A DNA stretch of 24,036 nucleotides from Nevskia sp043781855 (GTDB lineage Bacteria; Pseudomonadota; Gammaproteobacteria; Nevskiales; Nevskiaceae). The position numbers were made by a program, and so were the translations under genes. Positions 1 to 7,049 of this stretch are shown piece by piece; within the stretch, counting starts at the first letter, position 1, and every line of letters starts with the position of its first letter. The notes under the pieces are model-generated. The model was not told the DNA's origin and did not search any database. It was given only the letters and a program-made list of their open reading frames with translations. The stretch covers positions 1 to 24,036 of the forward strand of contig JAYWBB010000160.1 of NCBI GenBank assembly GCA_043781855.1, in the 5' to 3' direction.

Positions 1-308
1 GGAATCTCGTGCAGGCAGGGGCCGCACCAGGTCGCCCAGAAATTCACGACCAGCAGCTTGCCTTGCCAGTCCTCGAAGCCGTGCGTCTTGCCTTCCAGAT
101 CGACCAGCTTCACGCCGGCCGGCGCTTTGTCCGGCACGCCCGACGACGCCTCGGCGACCGGCGCCGGAACTGGGCCCGCAAACGGCCCCGAAACCGGCAA
201 CTCGTTCGCCGCCACCGGCGCCTTTTCCTGCGTGGTGTAGAGGCCATAACCGGCGGCAGCGGCGAATACGCAGGCGGCAGCGACGATGACCGTAGTCCTT
301 GTATCCAT
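1..308 (-). CDS. TlpA/ResA-family thioredoxin-like protein, C-terminus outside window
   Basis: The gene runs off the left edge, leaving about 102 N-terminal residues. They begin with MDTRTT and a hydrophobic stretch (about residues 7-24) that looks like a signal anchor. A Pro/Ala-rich linker follows, then the start of a thioredoxin fold with the active-site motif FWATWCGPC (C95 and C98). This places it among membrane-anchored periplasmic thiol reductases of the TlpA/ResA/DsbE type, which act in cytochrome c maturation or reduction of periplasmic disulfides. It lies 17 nt downstream of the DsbD-alpha gene on the same strand, so the two probably share a transcript and a redox pathway. The family is clear from the CxxC context; the specific substrate is not. 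Confidence 0.85.
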   Translation of the reverse strand, partial: MDTRTTVIVAAACVFAAAAGYGLYTTQEKAPVAANELPVSGPFAGPVPAPVAEASSGVPDKAPAGVKLVDLEGKTHGFEDWQGKLLVVNFWATWCGPCLHEI

Positions 309-325
309 GCAATTCTCGACGGGTC

Positions 326-799
326 TCAGGGTTTGACGGCGGGCGCTGCAACAACGACATCGACGACGCGCGTGACCGGCGGATAGCAGACGCCGGCATC
401 GGCGCACCCTTGATAGCGTACCCGGAGCTGCTGCGGCGCGGCCTTGCCGTGGATCAGCGGCAATGTCGCGCGCAGCGTTTCGCGATAGACCTCGACATTG
501 CCGAAATGCTCATCGTGAAGGTTCGCGCCTTGCGGCAACTTCGCCTCGCCAAGCGCCGTTCCGGCCGGGGTCACCGACTCGAATGCCAGGCGCTTGCGAT
601 ACAGGTAGTAGCCGGGTGCGATGACCCACTCGAGCTGCACCGCATCGCCCGTACGCTCGGCCGACACCAGTTGAAATGCCGACTCGGCTGGCAGCAACCC
701 GGGTTCGCCTGCGCGCTTCTTGTCCCAGAGTCCGTCGGCTCCGGCCGCGCCCGAAAACACGATGCCCGCAAGGGGTGCAACCAGCCATCGCATCTTCAT
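326..799 (-). CDS. Stand-alone DsbD N-terminal (alpha) domain protein, periplasmic
   Basis: This 157-residue protein has an N-terminal signal peptide (MKMRWLVAPLAGIVFSGAAGA) followed by one domain matching the periplasmic alpha domain of DsbD. Seen directly are the family-typical YYLYRKRL segment (about residues 64-71) and the motif GCADAGVCYPP with C132 and C138, the C-x5-C pair that in DsbD passes electrons to periplasmic partners. Full DsbD is roughly 570-600 residues, with an eight-helix membrane domain and a C-terminal thioredoxin domain. Both are absent here, and the next gene starts 17 nt downstream, so this is not a simple frameshift. It overlaps cutA by 4 nt and precedes a TlpA-like gene. 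A split DsbD-like relay is plausible, with the membrane electron donor (perhaps CcdA) encoded elsewhere. Confidence 0.85.
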   Translation of the reverse strand: MKMRWLVAPLAGIVFSGAAGADGLWDKKRAGEPGLLPAESAFQLVSAERTGDAVQLEWVIAPGYYLYRKRLAFESVTPAGTALGEAKLPQGANLHDEHFGNVEVYRETLRATLPLIHGKAAPQQLRVRYQGCADAGVCYPPVTRVVDVVVAAPAVKP

Positions 800-1107
800 T
801 GAATGGAACCTTCAAGCCACTGCAAGTAGGCCGGTAGCCCGGCGGCGATATCGACCGCAAGGATTTCCGGAAGTTCGCAAGGATGCCTCGCGAGCACTTC
901 AGCTTCCAGCGCCGCATATCCCGCCGCTGTGGTCTTTGCGATCAGGAGGCATTCGTCGGCATGCTCGACCGCATCCCGCGAGCGATAGACCGAGCGCAGG
1001 CCGGGCAGCACATTGACGCAGGCCGCGAGCCGCGCCTCGACCAGCGCCGAGGCCAGCGACCCGGCCGCATCGGGCGGGCAGGTAATCAACACGAGCAGGG
1101 CGGACAT
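796..1107 (-). CDS. cutA: Divalent-cation tolerance protein CutA
   Basis: The 103-residue product matches CutA1, a small trimeric cytoplasmic protein linked to copper/divalent-cation tolerance whose biochemical role remains uncertain. Visible family features are the N-terminal strand LLVLITCPP, the helix and strand around RLAACVNVLPG (residues 26-36), and the C-terminal block ELPEILAVDIAAGLPAYLQWL. The length is typical. The reading frame is open further upstream to 1170, but homology begins at MSALLV, so the ATG at 1107 was chosen. The stop overlaps the start of the DsbD-alpha gene by 4 nt, which implies translational coupling. In E. coli cutA also precedes dsbD, and here the order is kept although DsbD is reduced to one domain. 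Confidence 0.92.
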   Translation of the reverse strand: MSALLVLITCPPDAAGSLASALVEARLAACVNVLPGLRSVYRSRDAVEHADECLLIAKTTAAGYAALEAEVLARHPCELPEILAVDIAAGLPAYLQWLEGSIQ

Positions 1108-1216
1108 GATGGCGAACAAGACGTGGTGTGAGACGACGCAGCATAATTGCCGCCTGTGCCGCTGCGCCAATCACGCTCCCGGTTGCCCGTCAGGTCCCGT
1201 GCAGTCTGCTGTCGAC

Positions 1217-1237
1217 TGACCTCTGACCTCTGACCTC
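1217..1237. repeat. Three tandem copies of the heptamer TGACCTC
   Basis: Three perfect adjacent copies of TGACCTC lie in the 163-bp gap between cutA and putA, about 35 bp before the putA start. No function is known. They could be slippage-prone sequence or part of a putA control region. Confidence 0.6.
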
Positions 1238-1270
1238 TGGCCACCGGCAACTGGAAACCGCTTTTTTGCC

Positions 1271-4200
1271 ATGAATGCTCCCGAAACGCCGCCGTCCTTC
1301 CTGTTCGCTGAACCGCCACCACCACGCGGCCCGCTGCGGGCCATGATCGGCGAGCTGTATCTCGCCGAAGAAACCGCGCTGGTCAACCGCCTGCTGGCGA
1401 TCGCCGAGCTGCCGCCGGAACTCGCCGCGCAGAGTGTCGCGACCGCCGCCGACTGGGTGCGCCGCGTGCGCAAGCTCAAGGACACGCAGAGCGCGCTCGA
1501 CGCCTTCATGCGCGAATACGATCTGTCCAGCGACGAAGGCGTGCTGCTGATGTGTCTCGCCGAAGCGCTGCTGCGCATTCCCGACGACGAGACCGCCGAG
1601 AAGCTGATCGCCGACAAGCTGGCCGACGCCGATTGGGAAACCCATCTCGGCAACAGCGATTCCCTCTTCGTCAACGCCAGCACCTGGGGCCTGATGCTGA
1701 CCGGCCGTATTGTCCGTGCGCCTGCCGAAGACCCCGGCTCGTTCCGCGCCGCGTGGTCGCGGCTGGTCAACCGCAGCAGTGAGCCGGTCGTGCGCCTCGC
1801 GATCCGCCAGGCCATGCGCATGATGGGCAGCCAGTTCGTGATGGGCCGCACCATCACCGAGGCGCTTAAAGCTTCGCAGTCCAAGGATCAGCGCGCCTAT
1901 CTGCATTCCTTCGACATGCTCGGCGAGGCGGCGCTGACCGCTGACGATGCCGGGCGTTATCTCCAGTCGTACAAAAGCGCCATTACCGCGATCGGCAGCT
2001 TTGTCGGCGCCAATGCGCAGCACTCGATTTTCCTGCGGCCGAGCATTTCGGTAAAACTCTCGGCCCTGCATCCGCGTTATGAGTACGCGAAGCGCAAGCG
2101 CGTGTTCGCCGAGCTGACGCCGAAGCTGCTCGAACTCGCACAGGCCGCGAAGGCGCAGCATATCGGCCTCTGCGTCGATGCCGAAGAAGCGGATCGTCTC
2201 GAACTCTCGCTCGACCTGTTCGAGGCTGTCTATCGCGATACGTCTCTGTCCGGCTGGGAAGGTCTCGGCCTCGCCGTTCAGGGTTTTCAGAAACGCGGCA
2301 TTGCCGTGATCGAATGGCTCGAACAACTCGGCCGCGAAGTCGGCCGGAGAATCCCCGTGCGACTGGTCAAGGGCGCGTACTGGGATACCGAAGTGAAACG
2401 CGCGCAGGAGGCGGGGCTGCCCGGTTATCCGGTCTTCACGCGCAAGGCCAACACCGATGTCGCCTATCTCGCCTGTGCACACCGGCTTCTCGCGGCGCGC
2501 GAAGTGTTCTATCCGCAGCTCGCGACGCACAACGCCCATACTGTCGCCGCCGCGCGCAGCTACGCAGGTAACGACCAAGGCTACGAATTCCAGCGCCTGC
2601 ACGGCATGGGCGAGGCGCTCTTTGACGTCGTCCACGAGGACTGCGCGATCCCCTGCCGCGTCTACGCGCCCGTCGGCAGTCATGAGGACCTGCTGCCCTA
2701 TCTCGTGCGGCGCCTGCTCGAAAACGGCGCTAACACTTCGTTCGTCAACCGCATTTTCGACGAGAACGTGCCGGCGGAGCAGCTCGTCGCCGATCCGGTG
2801 GCGGCGGTCAAGGCGCTCAGCGTCAAACCGAATCCGGTGCTGCCGCTTCCAGCCGATCTGTATGGCTCCTCGCGGCGCAATTCCACCGGCCTCAATCTCG
2901 CCGACGAAGGAACCGCCGCAGCATTCGCGCGCGAAATGGCGGCGGTCACCCCGAGCGAGCGCGCCGGCTCGCTGCTCTACGACGGTGTCGTGACCAAGGG
3001 CGAGGCACGCGCCGTGACCAATCCGGCCGATCGCCGGCGGATCGTCGGGGAATGGCTGGCGCTCGATCCGGCGCGCGTGCCGGACATCGTCGCCGCTGCG
3101 GCCGGCTCGCATGCGCGTTGGGACGCGACCCCGGTCGAAAGCCGCGCGGCGATTCTGGAGCGCGCTGCCGATCGCCTCGAAAGCCGCCGCCCCGAGTTCA
3201 TGCGTCTGCTGATCTGCGAGGGCGGCAAGACCGTGACCGACGCGCTGTCGGAAGTGCGCGAGGCGGTCGACTTCCTGCGTTACTACGCCGGCCTCGCGCG
3301 ACGCCAGCTCGCGCATCCGGAGACCTTGACCGGCCCGACCGGCGAGCACAACGAATTGCAGCTGCACGGGCGTGGCGTGTTCGTCTGCATCAGCCCCTGG
3401 AATTTCCCGCTGGCGATTTTCGTCGGTCAGATCGCCGCCGCGCTCGTCGCCGGCAATCCGGTCATCGCCAAGCCGGCGGAGCAGACCAATCTCGTGGCCA
3501 GCGCGATGGCGCAACTGCTGCGCGAGGCCGGCGCACCGAGTTACGTCTTCCAGTGCGTGCTCGGCGACGGCGCGGTCGGTGCAGCGCTCGTCGGCGCGGC
3601 CGGCATCGCTGGCGTGGCGTTCACCGGGTCGTCGGAAGTCGCGCGCAGCATCAACCGCACGCTCGCCGGCAAGCGCGGACCGATCGCCACGCTGATCGCC
3701 GAGACCGGCGGCCAGAACGCGATGATCGTCGACTCCTCCGCACTCCCCGAGCAGGTGGTCAAGGATGCGTTGTTCTCATCGTTCTATTCGGCCGGCCAGC
3801 GTTGCTCGGCACTGCGCGTGCTGTTTCTGCAGGACGACATTGCCGACAAGACCGTCCACATGCTCAAAGGCGCGATGCGCGAACTGGTGATCGGCGACCC
3901 GGCGCTGCTTGCCACCGACGTCGGCCCGGTCATCGATGACGCCGCACTCGCGCGGCTCAACGCGCATGCCGATGCGATCACGCGCAGCGGCACGCTGGTC
4001 GAGCGCCTGTCGCTGCCGGCGAGCTGCGCACGCGGCAGCTACTTCGCGCCGCTCGCGGTCGAGATTGCGGCGCTGGCCGAGCTCGAAGAAGAACACTTCG
4101 GGCCGATCCTGCACATCGCGCGTTTCTCGGCGCGGCAGATCGACGCCGTGGTCGATCAGATCAACAACTCCGGCTACGGCTTGACGCTCGGCGTGCACAG

Positions 4201-4441
4201 CCGCATCGAGAGCACTTGGCGCAAGGTCCAGGGCGCGGCGCGCGTCGGCAACGTCTACATCAATCGCGGCATGACCGGGGCGGTGGTCGGCGTGCAGCCG
4301 TTCGGCGGCGAGGGCTTGTCCGGCACCGGACCAAAAGCCGGTGGTCCGCATTACCTGCTGCGCTTCGTCACCGAGCGCACGCTGACCATCAACACGGCGG
4401 CGGTGGGTGGCAATGCGCGGCTGCTCTCGGCTTCGGGTTGA
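1271..4441 (+). CDS. putA: Bifunctional proline dehydrogenase / glutamate-semialdehyde (P5C) dehydrogenase PutA
   Basis: The 1056-residue protein catalyses both steps of proline catabolism: FAD-dependent oxidation of proline to pyrroline-5-carboxylate, then NAD-dependent oxidation to glutamate. The proline dehydrogenase barrel holds RLVKGAYWD (about residue 363) and EFQRLHGMGEALFD (about 440). The aldehyde dehydrogenase half holds ISPWNFPLAIF (about 706), ETGGQNAMIVD (about 812), the catalytic cysteine C845 in SAGQRCSALR, EEHFGPILH (about 938) and PFGGEGLSGTGPKAGG (about 1010). E. coli PutA (about 1320 residues) starts with a ribbon-helix-helix DNA-binding domain and has a C-terminal extra domain. 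Neither is present, so this is a short, catalytic-only PutA that cannot repress its own gene in the E. coli manner. The ATG at 1271 begins MNAPETPPSF, and no ribbon-helix-helix is encoded upstream. Confidence 0.97.
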   Translation: MNAPETPPSFLFAEPPPPRGPLRAMIGELYLAEETALVNRLLAIAELPPELAAQSVATAADWVRRVRKLKDTQSALDAFMREYDLSSDEGVLLMCLAEALLRIPDDETAEKLIADKLADADWETHLGNSDSLFVNASTWGLMLTGRIVRAPAEDPGSFRAAWSRLVNRSSEPVVRLAIRQAMRMMGSQFVMGRTITEALKASQSKDQRAYLHSFDMLGEAALTADDAGRYLQSYKSAITAIGSFVGANAQHSIFLRPSISVKLSALHPRYEYAKRKRVFAELTPKLLELAQAAKAQHIGLCVDAEEADRLELSLDLFEAVYRDTSLSGWEGLGLAVQGFQKRGIAVIEWLEQLGREVGRRIPVRLVKGAYWDTEVKRAQEAGLPGYPVFTRKANTDVAYLACAHRLLAAREVFYPQLATHNAHTVAAARSYAGNDQGYEFQRLHGMGEALFDVVHEDCAIPCRVYAPVGSHEDLLPYLVRRLLENGANTSFVNRIFDENVPAEQLVADPVAAVKALSVKPNPVLPLPADLYGSSRRNSTGLNLADEGTAAAFAREMAAVTPSERAGSLLYDGVVTKGEARAVTNPADRRRIVGEWLALDPARVPDIVAAAAGSHARWDATPVESRAAILERAADRLESRRPEFMRLLICEGGKTVTDALSEVREAVDFLRYYAGLARRQLAHPETLTGPTGEHNELQLHGRGVFVCISPWNFPLAIFVGQIAAALVAGNPVIAKPAEQTNLVASAMAQLLREAGAPSYVFQCVLGDGAVGAALVGAAGIAGVAFTGSSEVARSINRTLAGKRGPIATLIAETGGQNAMIVDSSALPEQVVKDALFSSFYSAGQRCSALRVLFLQDDIADKTVHMLKGAMRELVIGDPALLATDVGPVIDDAALARLNAHADAITRSGTLVERLSLPASCARGSYFAPLAVEIAALAELEEEHFGPILHIARFSARQIDAVVDQINNSGYGLTLGVHSRIESTWRKVQGAARVGNVYINRGMTGAVVGVQPFGGEGLSGTGPKAGGPHYLLRFVTERTLTINTAAVGGNARLLSASG

Positions 4442-4471
4442 AACCCGCCGGATTCCACTTCGGAGAACGGA

Positions 4472-4688
4472 ATGAAACTGTTTTCTTCCCCGGCGTCGCC
4501 GTACGCGCGCAAAGTCCGTGTGCTGGTTTCGGAGTTGGGTCTCGGGTCGGCGATCGAGGCTGTGTCCGTGGCTGTCGTGCCGGTCGCGGACAACGCCGCG
4601 ATGGCGGCGCGCAATCCACTCGCGAAAGTACCCAACGCTTGAGCTCGACGACGGCAGCCCGCTCTACGATCACCGGCTCGCCGCTTAA
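4472..4688 (+). pseudogene. Glutathione S-transferase N-terminal fragment, frameshifted and truncated
   Basis: From the ATG at 4472 the frame encodes MKLFSSPASPYARKVRV and continues through a thioredoxin-like GST N-terminal domain to NPLAKVPNA, then stops at 4640-4642. Shifting frame at the stop restores GST sequence, ELDDGSPLYDHRLAA. Here CCCAACGCTTGAG would read KVPTLELDD if one A were removed, so a single-base insertion is likely. The restored frame ends at 4686-4688, exactly where a TTAA-flanked repeat element begins. The C-terminal helical domain is missing. The gene has therefore suffered two lesions and is dead. It sits 30 nt after putA and may once have shared its transcript. An unrelated intact GST lies at 12267-12920. 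Confidence 0.85.
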
Positions 4689-4833
4689 GGACACTCTGAA
4701 AAAGCCCTCTTCCTCCGGGAGAGGGTTGGGTGAGGGAGGTTCAAGTAAAGGAAAACCCTTGGTTGAGAATCCCTCAGCCCTGCCCTTCTCCCGGGGGGAG
4801 AAGGGTTCAAGTACTTTTTCAGAGCATCCTTAA
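4685..4833. mobile_element. MITE-like element with terminal inverted repeats and TTAA ends
   Basis: A 149-bp segment is bounded by 20-bp imperfect inverted repeats. The left end (4685-4704) is TTAAGGACACTCTGAAAAAG and the right end (4814-4833, read on the minus strand) is TTAAGGATGCTCTGAAAAAG, with two mismatches. The interior has further inverted GC-rich blocks (GGGAGAGGG, TGGGTGAGGG, and CCCTCAGCCC and TTCTCCC later) that could fold into a long hairpin. It encodes no protein. The TTAA at each end may be a target duplication. It interrupts the GST fragment exactly at its left edge. This has the form of a non-autonomous miniature inverted-repeat element; copy number in the genome would confirm mobility. 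Confidence 0.7.
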
Positions 4834-4916
4834 CGCGGTGCAGGCGCACACTACGCGCCCTTTGCCCCGCCGCTGACGCGCCGCCGGGGATTACCTTTCG
4901 AGTCAGGATGATTCGC

Positions 4917-6290
4917 ATGTGGCTGCCAATTTCGCCCGCCTTCCGTGCCGAGGCCGCGGCCAATCTCAAGCTCGCGCTGCCGCTGATCGGCGCGCAGATC
5001 GCCGCCGTTGGCATGGGCACCGTCGATACCATCTTCGCCGGTCAGCTCGGACCGCAGGCGCTCGCGGCGGTGGCGGTCGGCGTCAACCTCAACGTGCTGT
5101 TCCTGGTGTTCTTCATGGGCCTGCTGATGGCCTGCTCGCCGATCGTGGCGCAGATGGTCGGCGCGGCGCGGCCGGCGGCGGACATTGGCGCGTTCATGCG
5201 TCGCGCACGGTGCTTCGCGCTGGGCTGCGGGCTGGTCTGGATGCTGCTCGTGAACGTGAGCGCGGCGCCGGTGCTGTCGAACCTCAATCTCGCGCCGGAC
5301 ACCGTGCGTCAGGCGATCACCTTCGAGCGCTGGCTCTCGGCCAGTGGCGTCGGCTTGAGCCTCTGGTTCAGCCTGCGCTTCTCGGCGGAAGGGCTGGGGC
5401 AGGTCCGGCCCATCGTCGTCGCCAGCATGATCGGGCTGGCCGCGAATGCCGTGCTCGACTGGCTGTTCGTGTTCGGTCACTTCGGCCTGCCGAAACTCGG
5501 CGTGCTCGGCTTCGGGCTCGCGACGACACTGTCGAGTGCGCTGATGGCAGCGCTGCTCTGGGCGCAGTACCGGCGCATTCCCGAGCTGCGCGGACTTGGC
5601 GTCGGCGTTCTCTCCAGGGATGCGACCGAAGGCGCGCGCGACATCCTGCGGCTCGGCCTGCCGATCGCGCTGATCGTGCTCGCCGAGGGCGGCCTGTTCG
5701 TGCTGACCGCGTTCCTGATGGCGCGCTTCGGCGATGCGATCGTGGCCGCGTATCAGGTGGCGATCAACTTCGCCTCGCTGGTGTTCATGATCCCGCTCGG
5801 CGTGGCGATGGCGACGACGGTCAGAGTCGGCCACGCAGCCGGCGCCGGCGATCACGCGGCGGCGCGTTATCGCGGCCTCGTCGGCATCCGCCTCGGCGGT
5901 TTCAATGCGGCATCGAACGCTACACTCATGCTGTTGTTCCCGCTGACCATCGCCGGCTTCTACACGAACGACGCTGGTATCCAGGCCCAGGCTGCGGGCT
6001 TCCTGCTGCTCGCCGCCGCGTTCCAATTGTTCGACGGCGTGCAGGCCACGGCAAGCGGCGCGCTGCGCGGACTCAAGGACACACGCATGCCGATGGTCAT
6101 CACGCTCGTCTCCTACTGGCTGATCGGCATGCCGGTGGCGTGGTGGCTCGCGTTCCACCTGCGGCAGGGGCCGCCGGCCTTGTGGTGGGGACTCACCGCC
6201 GGGCTCGGCATGGCGGCACTCGGCCTGACGCTGCGCTTCCGTCACAAATCGAACAAGCAAATACGAATATCGAACAAAACGGCGGCTTGA
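4917..6290 (+). CDS. MATE-family multidrug/Na+ efflux transporter
   Basis: The protein of about 457 residues is strongly hydrophobic, with about 12 membrane-spanning segments in two similar halves, as expected for MATE exporters (usual length 440-470). Matching features are the first helix region NLKLALPLIGAQIAAVGMGTVDTIFAGQLG, the following GLLMACSPIVAQMVGA, and the second-half PLGVAMATTVRVGHAAGAGD. Such pumps expel cationic drugs or toxic metabolites in exchange for Na+ or H+. The ATG at 4917 is preceded by AGGA at an 8-nt distance and was preferred over the ATG at 4908, which has no comparable site; the difference is three residues. The last 15 or so residues, rich in Lys, Asn and Ile, look unlike the rest. 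It lies just after the MITE-like element; whether a promoter is within that element is unknown. Confidence 0.9.
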   Translation: MWLPISPAFRAEAAANLKLALPLIGAQIAAVGMGTVDTIFAGQLGPQALAAVAVGVNLNVLFLVFFMGLLMACSPIVAQMVGAARPAADIGAFMRRARCFALGCGLVWMLLVNVSAAPVLSNLNLAPDTVRQAITFERWLSASGVGLSLWFSLRFSAEGLGQVRPIVVASMIGLAANAVLDWLFVFGHFGLPKLGVLGFGLATTLSSALMAALLWAQYRRIPELRGLGVGVLSRDATEGARDILRLGLPIALIVLAEGGLFVLTAFLMARFGDAIVAAYQVAINFASLVFMIPLGVAMATTVRVGHAAGAGDHAAARYRGLVGIRLGGFNAASNATLMLLFPLTIAGFYTNDAGIQAQAAGFLLLAAAFQLFDGVQATASGALRGLKDTRMPMVITLVSYWLIGMPVAWWLAFHLRQGPPALWWGLTAGLGMAALGLTLRFRHKSNKQIRISNKTAA

Positions 6291-6347
6291 TTCGCGTGAC
6301 GCGAGGCGCATCATGTTGTTCCCGGGAAACAACGACAGGTGACCACC

Positions 6348-6980
6348 ATGACTCTGAGACTCGGCGACATCGCCCCCGACTTCGAAGCCGAAACCACCGA
6401 GGGCAAGATCAGATTCCACCAGTGGCTCGGCGATTCCTGGGGCCTGCTGTTCAGCCATCCTAAGAACTACACGCCGGTCTGCACCACCGAACTCGGCTAC
6501 ACCGCCAAGCTCAAGCCGGAGTTCGACAAGCGCAACGTCAAGGCCATCGGATTATCGGTCGACAAGCTCGAAGATCATCACGGCTGGAGCAAGGACATTG
6601 CGGAAACCCAGGGCTACGCCCTGAATTTTCCGCTGATCGCCGACCCGGACAAGAAGGTCGCCGATCTCTACGACATGATCCACCCGAACGCCAGCGACAC
6701 CTTCACCGTGCGCAGCGTGTTCGTGATCGACCCGAACAGGAAGGTCCGCCTCAGCCTGACCTATCCCGCCAGCACCGGCCGCAACTTCGATGAAATTCTG
6801 CGCGTCATCGACTCGCTGCAATTGACCGACAAATACAAGGTCGCCACACCAGTGAACTGGAAACAGGGCGAGGACGTGATCATCGTCCCGTCCGTTAAAG
6901 ACGAGGACGCAAGGAAACTGTTTCCGCAGGGTTGGAAGGAGTTGAAGCCGTATCTGCGCGTGGTGAAGCAGCCGAAATAG
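6348..6980 (+). CDS. 1-Cys peroxiredoxin (Prx6-type, AhpC/TSA family)
   Basis: The 210-residue cytoplasmic protein has the Prx6-type active-site segment LLFSHPKNYTPVCTTELG, with peroxidatic C45, the conserved proline and threonine of P-x3-T/S-x2-C, and a distal arginine in FTVRSVFVIDP. C45 is the only cysteine in the chain, so it is a strict 1-Cys enzyme that must be regenerated by an external thiol such as glutathione or ascorbate. It reduces hydrogen peroxide and organic hydroperoxides. The C-terminal Prx extension (ATPVNWKQGEDVIIVPSV) is complete. The ATG at 6348 is preceded by AGGTGA at 6338-6343; the in-frame GTG at 6339 lies inside that ribosome site and was not used. Just upstream, TTGTTCCC and GGGAAACAA form a near-palindrome that might be regulatory. 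Confidence 0.95.
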   Translation: MTLRLGDIAPDFEAETTEGKIRFHQWLGDSWGLLFSHPKNYTPVCTTELGYTAKLKPEFDKRNVKAIGLSVDKLEDHHGWSKDIAETQGYALNFPLIADPDKKVADLYDMIHPNASDTFTVRSVFVIDPNRKVRLSLTYPASTGRNFDEILRVIDSLQLTDKYKVATPVNWKQGEDVIIVPSVKDEDARKLFPQGWKELKPYLRVVKQPK

Positions 6981-6994
6981 ACTTCCCGGAAAAC

Positions 6995-7011
6995 GCGGAT
7001 CGCCGATCCGC
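6995..7011. repeat. Short perfect inverted repeat before the CRISPR array
   Basis: GCGGATC and GATCCGC form a perfect 7-bp stem around the loop GCC. It lies 14 nt after the peroxiredoxin stop and just before the larger hairpin at 7013-7049. No T-run follows, so it is not a standard terminator by itself. Confidence 0.6.
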
Positions 7012-7012
7012 T

Positions 7013-7049
7013 CGCTTTCATTCGCCCCTTCGGGGGGCGAATGAAAGCG
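7013..7049. repeat. Perfect 16-bp hairpin abutting the first CRISPR repeat
   Basis: The left arm (7013-7028) and right arm (7034-7049) are perfect 16-base inverted copies around a 5-nt loop; the right arm reads GGGGCGAATGAAAGCG. Its last base is the first base of CRISPR repeat 1. There is no T-run, so intrinsic termination of the peroxiredoxin transcript is possible but not canonical. It could equally mark the boundary of the array. Confidence 0.7.

Noticed and set aside
326..799. Possibility that the short DsbD-like gene is a frameshifted full-length dsbD
   Set aside because: The sequence after its stop is the start of a TlpA-like gene 17 nt later. No membrane-domain sequence is found in any frame nearby.
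1190..3514. 774-codon minus-strand open frame opposite putA
   Set aside because: It is antisense to a fully motif-supported PutA. Its composition (Arg, His, Gly, Ala-rich, no domain) is typical of antisense frames in GC-rich DNA.
6339..6347. GTG start three codons upstream for the peroxiredoxin
   Set aside because: The GTG lies inside the AGGTGA ribosome site that serves the ATG at 6348.
4851..6458. 535-codon minus-strand frame opposite the MATE and peroxiredoxin genes
   Set aside because: Gln/Arg/His/Glu-rich translation with no recognisable domain, antisense to two well-supported genes.
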